Source of the DNA: a virus
Reading direction: 5' to 3' (one strand)
IMG/VR virus record: IMGVR_UViG_3300042452_001105
Location: 1 to 39,551 of that record
Length of the DNA stretch: 39,551 nucleotides
In this document: one piece after another, positions 10,082-17,208 of the stretch
Layout of the letters: each line of letters opens with the position of its first letter
Position numbering within the stretch: position 1 is the stretch's first letter
The notes under the pieces: generated by a model
Seen by the model: only the letters and a program-made list of their open reading frames with translations
Told to the model about the DNA's origin: nothing
Database searches by the model: none
Translations under genes and position numbers: made by a program

Positions 10082-10087
10082 TAGACT
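10082..10087 (+). promoter_or_regulatory. -10-like motif TAGACT before the lysis genes
   Basis: TAGACT fits the cyanobacterial -10 pattern TANNNT and lies 20 bases upstream of the ATG at 10108, in a 33-bp gap. The same motif class recurs before other gene blocks. No convincing -35 box is visible. Confidence 0.35.
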
Positions 10088-10107
10088 GTTCAGGAATTCT
10101 TTCAATC

Positions 10108-10362
10108 ATGGTCGAGATCTTAGCTGCCATTACCGGTGCTTCGATCACGATCGGCGCCATGGGCGTTATGGGTTTCACAAAGCGTAATGAAGAAGGTCGC
10201 GAAGCGGTTGTGAGATTGACCACTGCTGTTGAGCATATTGCCACACAGCTTGAAGTATTGCATGTTGATATGAAAGAAGACAGACGCGAAACTTTTAGCC
10301 GCATTAGCGGTGTTGAACAGAGAATCTCTAAGCTGGAAGCAAGGCCTAATTGCCAAACCTAA
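10108..10362 (+). CDS. Small membrane protein with coiled coil, holin/spanin candidate
   Basis: An 84-residue protein. Residues about 3-22 form a hydrophobic Ala/Ile/Gly-rich segment that could span the membrane. The rest is charged and helical (about residues 35-78), probably a coiled coil. Small proteins of this build next to endolysins are often holins, anti-holins or class II-like lysis regulators. There is no family signature I can name. Its TAA overlaps the next ATG. Confidence 0.6.
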   Translation: MVEILAAITGASITIGAMGVMGFTKRNEEGREAVVRLTTAVEHIATQLEVLHVDMKEDRRETFSRISGVEQRISKLEARPNCQT

Positions 10363-10499
10363 TGGACCCCACCACACTCGCCACTATCGCGATCATCGTT
10401 GCTGCCGGTAGCGAAATCATCGCCATCCTGCCGATCCGTGAGAACAGCTGGGTGCAGCTGGCTGTCAAAGTGCTGAAGATGCTTTTTCCTAAGCGCTGA
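10362..10499 (+). CDS. Tiny membrane protein, holin candidate
   Basis: A 45-residue protein (MDPTTLATIAIIVAAGSEII..., ending VLKMLFPKR) with one transmembrane segment at about residues 5-25 and a short amphipathic basic tail. Peptides of this form are widespread in cyanophages beside lysis genes and are sometimes annotated as possible holins. It starts on the overlapping ATG of the previous stop and ends one base before the endolysin ATG. The holin role is inferred from context. Confidence 0.65.
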   Translation: MDPTTLATIAIIVAAGSEIIAILPIRENSWVQLAVKVLKMLFPKR

Positions 10500-10500
10500 C

Positions 10501-11571
10501 ATGGGCAACGCAGCCGCAATTTCGCTGCAAACGCTGTTTAGGTATTACAAAGGACTGCCGCATCAGGCCGCGGCAGTCAGTCTGCTTGAGCAAGATCTGG
10601 CTGCTAACGGCTACAAAGCTGCAATGCGGCGCGATCGTCCTTGGTTTGAAGCCTGGAGCCAGGATGGCAAGCAAACTGATCTTTCTCAAGCTATAAAGTT
10701 GATCAAGGATTTTGAAGGCTGCCATCTAACTGCCTACCCAGATCCGCTTAGTGGTGGTGATCCGTGGACGATCGGTTATGGCACCACCCGATACAGCGGT
10801 GGTGTGCCGGTAAAGCGCGGCGATAAAATCAACGTGATCGAGGCCGACATGCTATTGCGCCTCGAAGTTGATCGAATCGCAGACAAGTTGACATCGACCG
10901 TGCCCTACTGGCGCGAGATGAATGATGGCCAAAAATGCGCGCTAATCAGTTTCGCCTACAACCTGGGGTCGGGGTTCTACGGTTCAAATGGATTCGAGAC
11001 CATCACGAAGCGCCTGGCCGATCGGAGCTGGTCGGAGGTACCTGCGGCACTGCTTTTGTACCGCAACCCCGGCACCAATGTCGAAGCCGGTCTCCGGCGC
11101 CGTCGTGAGGCAGAAGGACGCGTCTGGGCTGGCACCCCGATGCAGCAGCAGGTGTTCATGCCCAATTCCAGTTTTGCTTTGAAGATCACGCCGCATATCA
11201 CCTACGGCGAATTCGCCCTGGAGCAAGAGGCCAGAAGATTCGATCACCAGTACCAGTGCCACACAGCTCAAAAGCTAGCTGAATTCATAGAACGCGCACG
11301 CACTGAATTCGGTGGCAAGCCAGTGATCATCACATCCGGTTACAGACCGCCCGCGATCAACAAGTCTGTGGGCGGCGCTAGCAACTCAGAACATCTATAC
11401 AACGCACCCGATGTGGGCGCTGTGGATTGGTATATCCAAGGTGCCGATATTTATGCAGTCCAGGACTGGTGTGACAAGCATTGGCCCTACAGCCTGGGAT
11501 ATGGAGCCAAAAAGGGCTTCGTGCATTTGGGCATGCGTGCTGGCAAACCACGCGTGCGCTGGGACTACTGA
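10501..11571 (+). CDS. Two-domain endolysin: GH24 lysozyme + M15 peptidase
   Basis: A 356-residue peptidoglycan hydrolase with two catalytic domains. Residues about 62-210 are a T4/lambdoid-type lysozyme (GH24) with Glu72 in FEGCHL and the DPWTIGYGTT segment at 87-96. Residues about 225-356 are an M15-type peptidase with SGYRPPAIN, SEH at 296-298, Asp309 in GAVDW and His342 in FVHLG. The lysozyme would cut the glycan strand and the peptidase the peptide stem. The first 55 residues form a separate helical segment that may target the wall. There is no signal peptide, consistent with holin-dependent release. The 3' end overlaps the convergent sigma gene by seven bases. Confidence 0.9.
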   Translation: MGNAAAISLQTLFRYYKGLPHQAAAVSLLEQDLAANGYKAAMRRDRPWFEAWSQDGKQTDLSQAIKLIKDFEGCHLTAYPDPLSGGDPWTIGYGTTRYSGGVPVKRGDKINVIEADMLLRLEVDRIADKLTSTVPYWREMNDGQKCALISFAYNLGSGFYGSNGFETITKRLADRSWSEVPAALLLYRNPGTNVEAGLRRRREAEGRVWAGTPMQQQVFMPNSSFALKITPHITYGEFALEQEARRFDHQYQCHTAQKLAEFIERARTEFGGKPVIITSGYRPPAINKSVGGASNSEHLYNAPDVGAVDWYIQGADIYAVQDWCDKHWPYSLGYGAKKGFVHLGMRAGKPRVRWDY

Positions 11572-12434
11572 TAGGCTCTGGCCTTAATGCGCAGCTTATT
11601 GATGATCAGATTCTCTTTGTGTCTGATCGCTTCGCGGCTCAAAAACATCCCTGTGCCGATATCCTGCAGTGACATCGGTGGTGAATTATCCAAGCCGTAA
11701 TGCTTGGTGAGCAGGTCCCTTTCTTCATGGCTCAGCGATAACATCCAGCGTTGCAAGTCTTCGTGCAAGATGCTGCGTTCGATCGATTCTTCCAAAGACC
11801 GGTCATGATCGATGACAACATCTATGAGCTCACTTGCATGATTTTCACTGTTGCATTTGGCATTCAAAGATGAGCATCCATCCATGTGTGCGATATACGC
11901 ATTGAACAGATGCACGGAGACGTCACAGTGTTCGATGCATTCAGTTTTGCTCGGGTATCTGCCATTCTTGCGGTAAAACTCCAATGTGAATTTGCGCAGT
12001 TTGCCCAGCGTCTGAACACCGACCACTGGCAGCTTGATCATGCGATCGTATGCCTCGAGCCCCCTGGCAATAGACTGCCTTATCCACCAATAGGCATAGG
12101 TGCTGAATTTGTAGCCTCTTTCTGGGTCGAACTTCTCGATGCTGCGTGCGAGGCCCATGCAACCTTCTTGCACCAGATCATCGATGGTCATCGACTTTGA
12201 TTTGATCATGTAGCGCTTGGCAGCGAAGACCACCAACCGCAGATTGGCACAAAAGAATTTGTCATATGCACGGCGCCCAATCATTGCAGTGCGCTGTTCC
12301 GATTTGCTCAGTTTGGTCCGCTTGCGCAACGGCATCCAAGCTTGAATTTGCCTAGCAAGTTCGATCTCTTCCGAAGGGGTGAGCAACGGAAACCGGCCAA
12401 TGCTCTCGAGAAAATCGTCAAATGCGGTTGACAT
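11565..12434 (-). CDS. Sigma-70 family RNA polymerase sigma factor (full length)
   Basis: A 289-residue sigma factor of the cyanobacterial group 2 type. Region 1.2 is at residues about 4-34 (DFLESIGRFPLLTPSEEIEL). Region 2 is at about 60-130, with NLRLVVFAAKRYM, the core-binding LVQEGCMGL and the -10-reading YKFSTYAYWWIRQSI. Region 3 follows, and region 4 with its HTH is at about 225-289 (EERDLLTKHYGL...SLQDIG...SREAIRH). I chose the ATG at 12434 because it overlaps the upstream stop (TGATG); an upstream in-frame ATG would add six residues. As last gene of the minus operon it is placed to redirect host polymerase after early expression. Confidence 0.95.
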   Translation of the reverse strand: MSTAFDDFLESIGRFPLLTPSEEIELARQIQAWMPLRKRTKLSKSEQRTAMIGRRAYDKFFCANLRLVVFAAKRYMIKSKSMTIDDLVQEGCMGLARSIEKFDPERGYKFSTYAYWWIRQSIARGLEAYDRMIKLPVVGVQTLGKLRKFTLEFYRKNGRYPSKTECIEHCDVSVHLFNAYIAHMDGCSSLNAKCNSENHASELIDVVIDHDRSLEESIERSILHEDLQRWMLSLSHEERDLLTKHYGLDNSPPMSLQDIGTGMFLSREAIRHKENLIINKLRIKARAYQ

Positions 12435-12643
12435 CAGTAGCTGAACTCGCAACTAAGGACCCGTGGCTCAAGATCTGTGCGTGCAGCCGCCACTTTGGCG
12501 ACATGACATGCGCGCTCGAATGTCACGAATTTTAAGGCGGTAAGCTCATTGTTTGTGAGTCTGATGCCGCTGTCATCCGGCGCTGGATCAGCCAGATACA
12601 GATCACCGATGGAGATCAAATAGCGGGTGCGTGTGCGGGTCAT
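12434..12643 (-). CDS. Small hypothetical protein
   Basis: A 69-residue protein (start MTRTRTRYLISIGDLYLADP) with a beta-rich opening and a central LTNNELTALKFVTFERACHVA helix. I do not recognise it. Its ends overlap the upstream 109-residue gene and the downstream sigma gene by a few bases, so it is an integral part of the minus operon. Confidence 0.7.
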   Translation of the reverse strand: MTRTRTRYLISIGDLYLADPAPDDSGIRLTNNELTALKFVTFERACHVAKVAAARTDLEPRVLSCEFSY

Positions 12644-12969
12644 GCGTTTGGCAGTGAAAGATCTGCGATAAGTGCTTTGAGGAGAATCAGATAGAGGATC
12701 GCGTCATCGATGCGTCCGTCGATAGGCTCAGACAGCACCGGCATGCGTCCATCCTGAATGGCGCTGACATACTCCGCAATAGCATCGAGATGCTTCTGCA
12801 TGTATACCAGCAACACGGTGGAGGGCTGCAGCCGTAGCTGACTGCCTAGCCGCTTGAAATTGGCTAACTGATCAGCATCGTGTGCATATTCTGCGCCTTT
12901 GCTCTCAGTCAGCACCCACAGGTGTTCTGTTGTTTCGTTTAGCAGCAGCTTGAATTCAGAACCATTCAC
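12640..12969 (-). CDS. All-alpha protein, possible DUF1599/Nmad1-like
   Basis: A 109-residue, probably all-helical protein. The combination KGAEYAHDADQLANFKRLG, VYMQKHLDAI and EPIDGRIDDAILYLILLK is a pattern I associate with small phage proteins of the DUF1599 (nucleotide-modification-associated) type, some distantly MazG-like. The family call is from memory and moderate. Its place two genes downstream of DatZ makes a nucleotide-related role attractive but unproven. It overlaps both neighbours. Confidence 0.55.
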   Translation of the reverse strand: MNGSEFKLLLNETTEHLWVLTESKGAEYAHDADQLANFKRLGSQLRLQPSTVLLVYMQKHLDAIAEYVSAIQDGRMPVLSEPIDGRIDDAILYLILLKALIADLSLPNA

Positions 12970-13207
12970 GGCTGACGCGCTCCCAGGGTGCTTCGATCGG
13001 TTCTTTGTTGTCAGGGCGCCACACCCAGGGCTGCTGCATCCACCATTCCCGCAGCTTCGGCGGCATCCGATCTTCGGGGTGGGGTAATGGACCGAGCATA
13101 TCTTCGATCTCTCGGTAGCTCACACCATCGACGCAAGCCGAGATGTAAAGGTTGGAGTAGCCTCGCTGCTTAAGCTCGAGGATCTCTTTGTGCTGAAGCT
13201 CGGTCAT
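12956..13207 (-). CDS. Small HTH-like hypothetical protein
   Basis: An 83-residue protein. The first half (KEILELKQRGYSNLYISA...SYREIEDMLG) looks like a helix-turn-helix that could bind DNA. The second half is Trp/Pro-rich (REWWMQQPWVWRPD). The start overlaps the DatZ stop by four bases. No precise family is recognised. Confidence 0.6.
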   Translation of the reverse strand: MTELQHKEILELKQRGYSNLYISACVDGVSYREIEDMLGPLPHPEDRMPPKLREWWMQQPWVWRPDNKEPIEAPWERVSREWF

Positions 13208-13734
13208 GTGCTGTGCAGTGTGGAATGGAACGCGTTGATGAGTGTGACCTGGACAGCGGGATCAAATGGCGACATGGCCAATCGATCCAACATTTGCTGG
13301 CGCAGCAGTGCTTTTACCTCTGCCGCGTGTTTGCCCAGCCCATTCACTTCGAGAAAGAGCACCGCTTCGGCGGTGTCGCAGTGCTTGACCAGAGCGTGCA
13401 CCTTTGCGGGTGCCTGCTCCTCCAACACACGGAGTTCAGGATAAATCTCCTGCTCAACTCGCGCTAGATGCGCTTTAAGCTCTGTAGTCTTGTGCGGCGT
13501 CGGTGCATCACCAGTGCGAATCTCCGGCAGGTCATGCATCAAGGCAAGCTGCTCAGCCAAAAATTGCTCGTCGGCGGTGAGTCCGACGATCGGTCCCCAG
13601 GCACGCACAAGCAGCCACACGCGGTACATGTGCTCCGCGATGTTTTGTGGGACCGCGGTCTGCACGATTCCCCATCTGGTAATGTGGCTTGCACGCAGAA
13701 ATTCTGCTGCAGTGCGCAATTCAAGCTGAGACAT
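13204..13734 (-). CDS. datZ: DatZ-like HD-domain dATP triphosphohydrolase
   Basis: A 176-residue HD-superfamily (YfbR-like) phosphohydrolase. The metal ligands are in place: His35 in NIAEHMYRVW, His67-Asp68 in LALMHDLPEI and Asp120 in VKHCDTAEA. The length and ligand spacing match cyanophage S-2L DatZ as I recall it (175 residues). S-2L DatZ is known to strip triphosphate from dATP, removing adenine from the precursor pool so that Z is incorporated. Its ATG lies inside the 3' end of mazZ (14-bp overlap), which links it to the Z pathway. A general 5'-deoxynucleotidase is the alternative, but the neighbours argue for DatZ. Confidence 0.88.
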   Translation of the reverse strand: MSQLELRTAAEFLRASHITRWGIVQTAVPQNIAEHMYRVWLLVRAWGPIVGLTADEQFLAEQLALMHDLPEIRTGDAPTPHKTTELKAHLARVEQEIYPELRVLEEQAPAKVHALVKHCDTAEAVLFLEVNGLGKHAAEVKALLRQQMLDRLAMSPFDPAVQVTLINAFHSTLHST

Positions 13735-14026
13735 GCTTCATGGCTCCGTTATCTGCGATGCGCCACACGCGGTGGCGGTTGACGCGCATTTTGCGCTGCA
13801 CAGCATCGGTCAGGTCAATTCCTTTTATGTGTGCCAAATCCAGCGCCAGGATCAACACATCCGCCAGCTCGAGCGGATCATCCTGCCTGTCTGAGGCGAT
13901 AAGCTCACCTAGCTCCTCAAGCATTTTGGCAATGATGCTCAGTGCGGTGCGGTGCGGGTTGAGCCTATCTGCCCATTCTGCAATGTCAGCTTGCAGCTCT
14001 TGCACGCTCATAGATTTCTCGGACAT
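13721..14026 (-). CDS. mazZ: MazZ-like MazG-type nucleotide pyrophosphohydrolase
   Basis: A 101-residue all-helical protein. The MazG metal motif is visible as EELGE at about residues 37-41 followed by ELADV at about 53-57. In cyanophage S-2L, MazZ converts dGTP to dGMP, the substrate of PurZ; position directly between purZ and datZ supports the same role. I chose the ATG at 14026 (sequence AGAGGA just upstream); an ATG at 14011 is also possible. It overlaps purZ by about 40 bp. Confidence 0.85.
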   Translation of the reverse strand: MSEKSMSVQELQADIAEWADRLNPHRTALSIIAKMLEELGELIASDRQDDPLELADVLILALDLAHIKGIDLTDAVQRKMRVNRHRVWRIADNGAMKHVSA

Positions 14027-15077
14027 GTTCCTCTGTGATGTTGGGTGAGCCGACGCGCACGATGTCGTCGATTTTGGGACCGAAGCCGAGGTACGAGACC
14101 ATCGAGCATTCATTGAGCCTGAGCCACAGATCGCGCAGATCCTTCCAACTGGTGCAATACTGTGCGAAGTTCAGGAAGATGAAATCGACCTTGTTCTGCA
14201 CACAGGATTCGATCGCCTGCTGGTGGCTAAATGTGAAGATGCGCCGTGGGAGCTGAGTCACCGTGGTGAGTTCCTGGGCCTGTCCGATCGCCTCGAAGGT
14301 GGTTTCCTGCGAGTCTGGGTATGTTGGGCCGCTCCACTCGCCAGAAATGGGTCGGTTAGCCACACGAATGGGGTACGTGCGGAATACGCCATAGACAGTC
14401 ACTGCGGACCAGCGCATGTACGGCATGCCACAGTCTGCAAGCAGGCTGTAGGTGGACACGTCACGGCAGGTGACATACGGATACTGACCGTGATAGATGC
14501 TCAGGCTGTAGCCCTGGCACCCTTCCACCTGAATGCGGTTGGCTTCCAGATAGATGCGCTGCAGTTCGTGGGTGCCTACCAGCTTGATGCGGTCAAAAAC
14601 CGGGTGCACCGGCTGCATCAGCCCAATGATGTTGTTCTCATCAGGCTTGCGGCGAATCCGCTCTATCTGGGCTGCGCCGACCCCTTTGCGGGTTGAGCCT
14701 GGCGCAGTGCCGCCACCTGATTCTGCATCGCGGTGGCGATTTGTCACTACCGCTGCATTCTGGTGCACGCAAATCTGAATAGATGGCTGCAGCAAATTGA
14801 GCATTTCAGCACTCTGGATCTCTTCCCAGAGGACATCGAGATCGATCAGGCTGCCTGGGCCGAGCACGATGGTGTGCAGGCTGTCTGACACTATGCCGAG
14901 TGGCAACATCCGGTGCACCAGTTTGATGCCGTCTTCAAGGATCAGAGTATGTCCAGCGTTGGGCGAGAGCGCGCAGGCTAAGACTTCGGGATTGTGCTTG
15001 GATGCCAGATAACCGGCAAAGAGGCCCTTGCCGGTTGATCCGTACTGGCCATCCATGATGACTTCGACAGATCTCAT
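13986..15077 (-). CDS. purZ: PurZ, phage adenylosuccinate synthetase-like enzyme of the Z-genome pathway
   Basis: A 363-residue PurA-family enzyme. The P-loop region reads DGQYGSTGKGLFAGYL at residues 9-24. The Asp that bacterial PurA has in its QWGDEGKGK motif is Ser14 here, the known hallmark of PurZ, which uses dGMP instead of IMP. Other PurZ-like blocks are PNAGHT (about 39-44), LPLGIVS, LGPGSLI, GSTRKG and a C-terminal YLGFGPKIDD. The reaction is dGMP + aspartate + (d)ATP to N6-succino-2-amino-dAMP, which host PurB and kinases carry on to dZTP. The ATG overlaps the upstream stop (ATGA). It is shorter than bacterial PurA (about 430), as in other phage PurZ. Confidence 0.95.
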   Translation of the reverse strand: MRSVEVIMDGQYGSTGKGLFAGYLASKHNPEVLACALSPNAGHTLILEDGIKLVHRMLPLGIVSDSLHTIVLGPGSLIDLDVLWEEIQSAEMLNLLQPSIQICVHQNAAVVTNRHRDAESGGGTAPGSTRKGVGAAQIERIRRKPDENNIIGLMQPVHPVFDRIKLVGTHELQRIYLEANRIQVEGCQGYSLSIYHGQYPYVTCRDVSTYSLLADCGMPYMRWSAVTVYGVFRTYPIRVANRPISGEWSGPTYPDSQETTFEAIGQAQELTTVTQLPRRIFTFSHQQAIESCVQNKVDFIFLNFAQYCTSWKDLRDLWLRLNECSMVSYLGFGPKIDDIVRVGSPNITEEHVREIYERARAAS

Positions 15078-15301
15078 GCTCCGAATTGGCGTTCGTAGTA
15101 ATTGGCGATGGTCTGGCGGTAGTCCTCAGTGAGCTGTTCAAGTTCGATCTCGAGCGCCGCATTGAAGATGCCATGCCGGTTGAGAATCCCGGAGATAGCT
15201 TCGTGCACAGATAATTTGCCTTTGTCACGCCGGATGAAGATAGGAAACCGATCGATCAGATCAGCGATGCGGCGCAGCTCGTCTGCTTCATAGAAAGCCA
15301 T
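15074..15301 (-). CDS. Small hypothetical protein
   Basis: A 75-residue acidic helical protein (start MAFYEADELRRIADLIDRF). No family is recognised. It is joined to the upstream gene by TGATG and to purZ by ATGA, so it is co-translated with the Z genes. Confidence 0.72.
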   Translation of the reverse strand: MAFYEADELRRIADLIDRFPIFIRRDKGKLSVHEAISGILNRHGIFNAALEIELEQLTEDYRQTIANYYERQFGA

Positions 15302-15597
15302 CAGAACAGGTCTCCGCTGCTAGCTTTGGCGGCAGGCTTGGCGTCTGGCCGCGGCTGCTCAAGCTGAATGGATAGCGAGATGTAAGTGGTGCCTTTGGCG
15401 GATTCTTTGCGCCAACCTGCGACACGCACCTTGATAGCGCCGTTGTCATCGAACACCGCTTTATCGGAGACGGCGGCGTCATAGATGGCCTTGAGGTTTT
15501 CGGGGGTGACGGTACCAGGACCGGTGAAATCGGGCTGGTTGTCTTGCTCTTTGCGCTCGTTTTTGAACAGCGAAGCATTGATAGCGGGATTAGGCAC
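15301..15597 (-). CDS. Small protein of DUF736-like appearance, possible ssDNA-associated
   Basis: A 98-residue protein read from a GTG at 15597, which lies just before the stop of the upstream HTH gene; no ATG gives a sensible N-terminus. The segment IKVRVAGWRKESAKGTTYIS recalls small DUF736-type proteins (GWKKESKKGTKYLSL) and single-strand-binding folds. The C-terminus DAKPAAKASSGDLF resembles the acidic tails of SSB-like proteins. With exonuclease and ERF upstream, an SSB-like helper is a reasonable guess only. Confidence 0.6.
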   Translation of the reverse strand: MPNPAINASLFKNERKEQDNQPDFTGPGTVTPENLKAIYDAAVSDKAVFDDNGAIKVRVAGWRKESAKGTTYISLSIQLEQPRPDAKPAAKASSGDLF

Positions 15598-15817
15598 GGA
15601 TGGTGACTCCAATGTTGTGGGCGGTTTCGAATTCCTTGACGGAATCGAGAAGGTAAAACACGCGACCGGCTGCGCCGATCTTGATGAAATTGGGACCTTT
15701 CTCGTCTCGGCGCCACCTGCTGAGGGTGACATTCGAGACGGGGTACAGAGACTGCTCCCAGCGTTTAACGAGTTCACTGGGGGTCAGGAGATTGCTCCGG
15801 TCAAGATCGGGCGACAT
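15590..15817 (-). CDS. Small helix-turn-helix DNA-binding protein
   Basis: A 75-residue protein of the MerR/excisionase-like HTH type: LLTPSELVKRWEQ...VTLSRWRRDEKGPNFIKIG followed by a beta wing GRVFYLLDSVKEFE. Such proteins act as excisionases or small regulators; with no integrase here, a regulator is more likely. A 68-bp gap with a hairpin precedes it, so it may have its own control within the minus operon. Confidence 0.75.
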   Translation of the reverse strand: MSPDLDRSNLLTPSELVKRWEQSLYPVSNVTLSRWRRDEKGPNFIKIGAAGRVFYLLDSVKEFETAHNIGVTIRA

Positions 15818-15845
15818 GATGAGTCTGTTCCTGAATGATTAAGAC

Positions 15846-15861
15846 AGATGCTGATGCATCT
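15846..15861. promoter_or_regulatory. Short inverted repeat in the ERF-HTH gap
   Basis: AGATGC-TGAT-GCATCT forms a six-pair stem with a four-base loop. It lies in the 68-bp gap between the ERF gene and the HTH gene, the only such gap inside the minus operon. It could be an operator for the small HTH protein or an RNA hairpin; no T-run follows, so a terminator is unlikely. Confidence 0.35.
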
Positions 15862-15885
15862 TGAGCAGGCAGACCCATTAAAGCA

Positions 15886-16305
15886 TCAGAAGAAATCTTT
15901 TGCATCGTGATCAGTCTGTTTTTTAACAAAGGTTGATTCGGCATCATCGTCATCATCTCCAGCCAACCCATAGATCGACAAGAGACCATAGCGGCGGGCA
16001 TAGGTGAGCGCTGAGCCAAGCTGCTGCATGGCATTACCGCGCCCACCTTCAAACCTGACCGGGATCGGCAGATCAGATTCGATTCTCTCACCACAAACAT
16101 GCATCAGCGTGGTGCGGATCGACATCAGCCCCTCACCGAGGTAGTGCATGGTCTGAGCATGCGCCAGGCCAAATGCCGTTGCAGGCTGGACTGCCTGCAG
16201 GGCATCTGCCAAGGTGACATACTGCCCATAATTGCCGCGACCTGACCTGCTGGCGCTGTGGTGTGTGGCTTGGAAAGCGGCAAGCGCCTGTGCGAGGTTT
16301 TCCAT
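15886..16305 (-). CDS. ERF-family single-strand annealing protein
   Basis: A 139-residue recombinase of the ERF superfamily. The signature GSALTYARRYGLLSIYGL followed by an acidic GDDDDDAES run is at about residues 95-125; YVTLADALQAVQPA near residue 30 also fits. These proteins anneal complementary single strands during phage recombination and genome circularisation. The ATG at 16305 overlaps the exonuclease stop (TGATG). It is short for the family (often 180-300), but the core is present. Confidence 0.88.
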   Translation of the reverse strand: MENLAQALAAFQATHHSASRSGRGNYGQYVTLADALQAVQPATAFGLAHAQTMHYLGEGLMSIRTTLMHVCGERIESDLPIPVRFEGGRGNAMQQLGSALTYARRYGLLSIYGLAGDDDDDAESTFVKKQTDHDAKDFF

Positions 16306-17117
16306 CACATTTCCGGCAGGCGTGGGCTCATCCACGTCGGCGGGTCCAGCGTTGTTACGTGCTGACTGTATCCTGGCCATGGCAATCCAAGTGGGTAGGT
16401 GGAAGCTGCGTGCGCTAACGCCTGCAGGTTGCGGTTGGCTTCGAGGGCACCTGCTTCGATTAGCAGCGGTGATGCTTCGAAGACTTGAACCGCCCAAGGG
16501 TCGGTGCTTTCAACCGCGATGAAGATGAAACCACGGGGCTGTGTGCCCGTAGCGAGCTTGAAGACATTCAGATAGTGCGCCGCCTGCACGTGGTAGCGGT
16601 AGGTGGCAACCGCTTTTTGAAATCCCTTGAGTGAGGCATCCTGCGTGGTCTTCAGATCAACCAGCCAGCCGGAGTCTGTCAGCCAATCAGGGCGGCACTT
16701 GAGCTCGAGGCCAGTATGCGGGCACTTTGCAAAGAAGGATTCCTCTGCGCGGCCAGGCGCGGCCAAGATCTTATGCGCCATCGGATGCTCGAGCACCGAT
16801 CGCAGCATGTACTGCACAGTGTCCCAGTCATCCTTTTTCAGGAGCTTCTTGCCATCCGCTGCGGCCAGCTCCCATTCGAGCTTGCCTGCTTTGGTGGTGC
16901 GGCTGACGTCCGGCGCCTGGGCATAGGTTGCCGCGAACTTTTCGGGTTCGAGGACTGCCATGTGAACGGCAGTGCCACGCTCCATAGCAGGTGTTGGTGC
17001 GGGTTCAAGCCTACTGGGATCGCACCATCGGCTCCAATAATGGAGTGGTGATTTGGCGATCGAGTCGAGTTTGGATTTGGATACGCCGCTGTGGGCGTGG
17101 TAGTCGATGATGTCCAT
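16305..17117 (-). CDS. RecE/PD-(D/E)XK-type exonuclease
   Basis: A 270-residue nuclease like the C-terminal domain of exonuclease VIII. The N-terminus YHAHSGVSKSKLDSIAKSP...Y is typical (start residues pick cells to load DNA ends). Then ERGTAVHMAVLEPE, and the PD-(D/E)XK core CRPDWL...GWLVDLKTTQ at about residues 170-190. It would resect double-stranded ends to make substrate for the adjacent ERF protein. I chose the ATG at 17117; a GTG ten codons upstream is possible. First gene of the minus operon. Confidence 0.9.
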   Translation of the reverse strand: MDIIDYHAHSGVSKSKLDSIAKSPLHYWSRWCDPSRLEPAPTPAMERGTAVHMAVLEPEKFAATYAQAPDVSRTTKAGKLEWELAAADGKKLLKKDDWDTVQYMLRSVLEHPMAHKILAAPGRAEESFFAKCPHTGLELKCRPDWLTDSGWLVDLKTTQDASLKGFQKAVATYRYHVQAAHYLNVFKLATGTQPRGFIFIAVESTDPWAVQVFEASPLLIEAGALEANRNLQALAHAASTYPLGLPWPGYSQHVTTLDPPTWMSPRLPEM

Positions 17118-17137
17118 GTGAAAAAGCGGACTGATGT

Positions 17138-17166
17138 AGTAAATCACGATCGATCAGATGCGTCAA
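17138..17166 (-). promoter_or_regulatory. Promoter of the minus operon (exonuclease to sigma)
   Basis: On the minus strand TTGACG (17166-17161) and TTTACT (17143-17138) are separated by exactly 17 bp, a good sigma-70 arrangement, about 20 bp upstream of the exonuclease ATG. It shares the 91-bp divergent gap with the promoter of the dCTP deaminase operon, so both early blocks would be controlled together. Confidence 0.55.
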
Positions 17167-17179
17167 GTATTGCAAGATC

Positions 17180-17188
17180 TGTTATGAT
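17180..17188 (+). promoter_or_regulatory. Extended -10 promoter of the dCTP deaminase operon
   Basis: TGTTATGAT matches the extended -10 consensus TGNTATAAT with one mismatch. It lies 20 bp before the ATG of the deaminase gene. No clear -35 is needed for this type. It overlaps the region of the divergent minus promoter. Confidence 0.5.
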
Positions 17189-17208
17189 AAAACGGTCGCA
17201 TTCACTTC

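Noticed and set aside
14223-14696. 157-codon + strand frame opposite purZ
   Set aside because: It is the antisense shadow of purZ, which has clear family motifs and operon coupling.
11565-15077. Possibility that purZ is an ordinary host-like purA
   Set aside because: Shorter than PurA, has Ser in place of the catalytic Asp, and lies beside mazZ and datZ.
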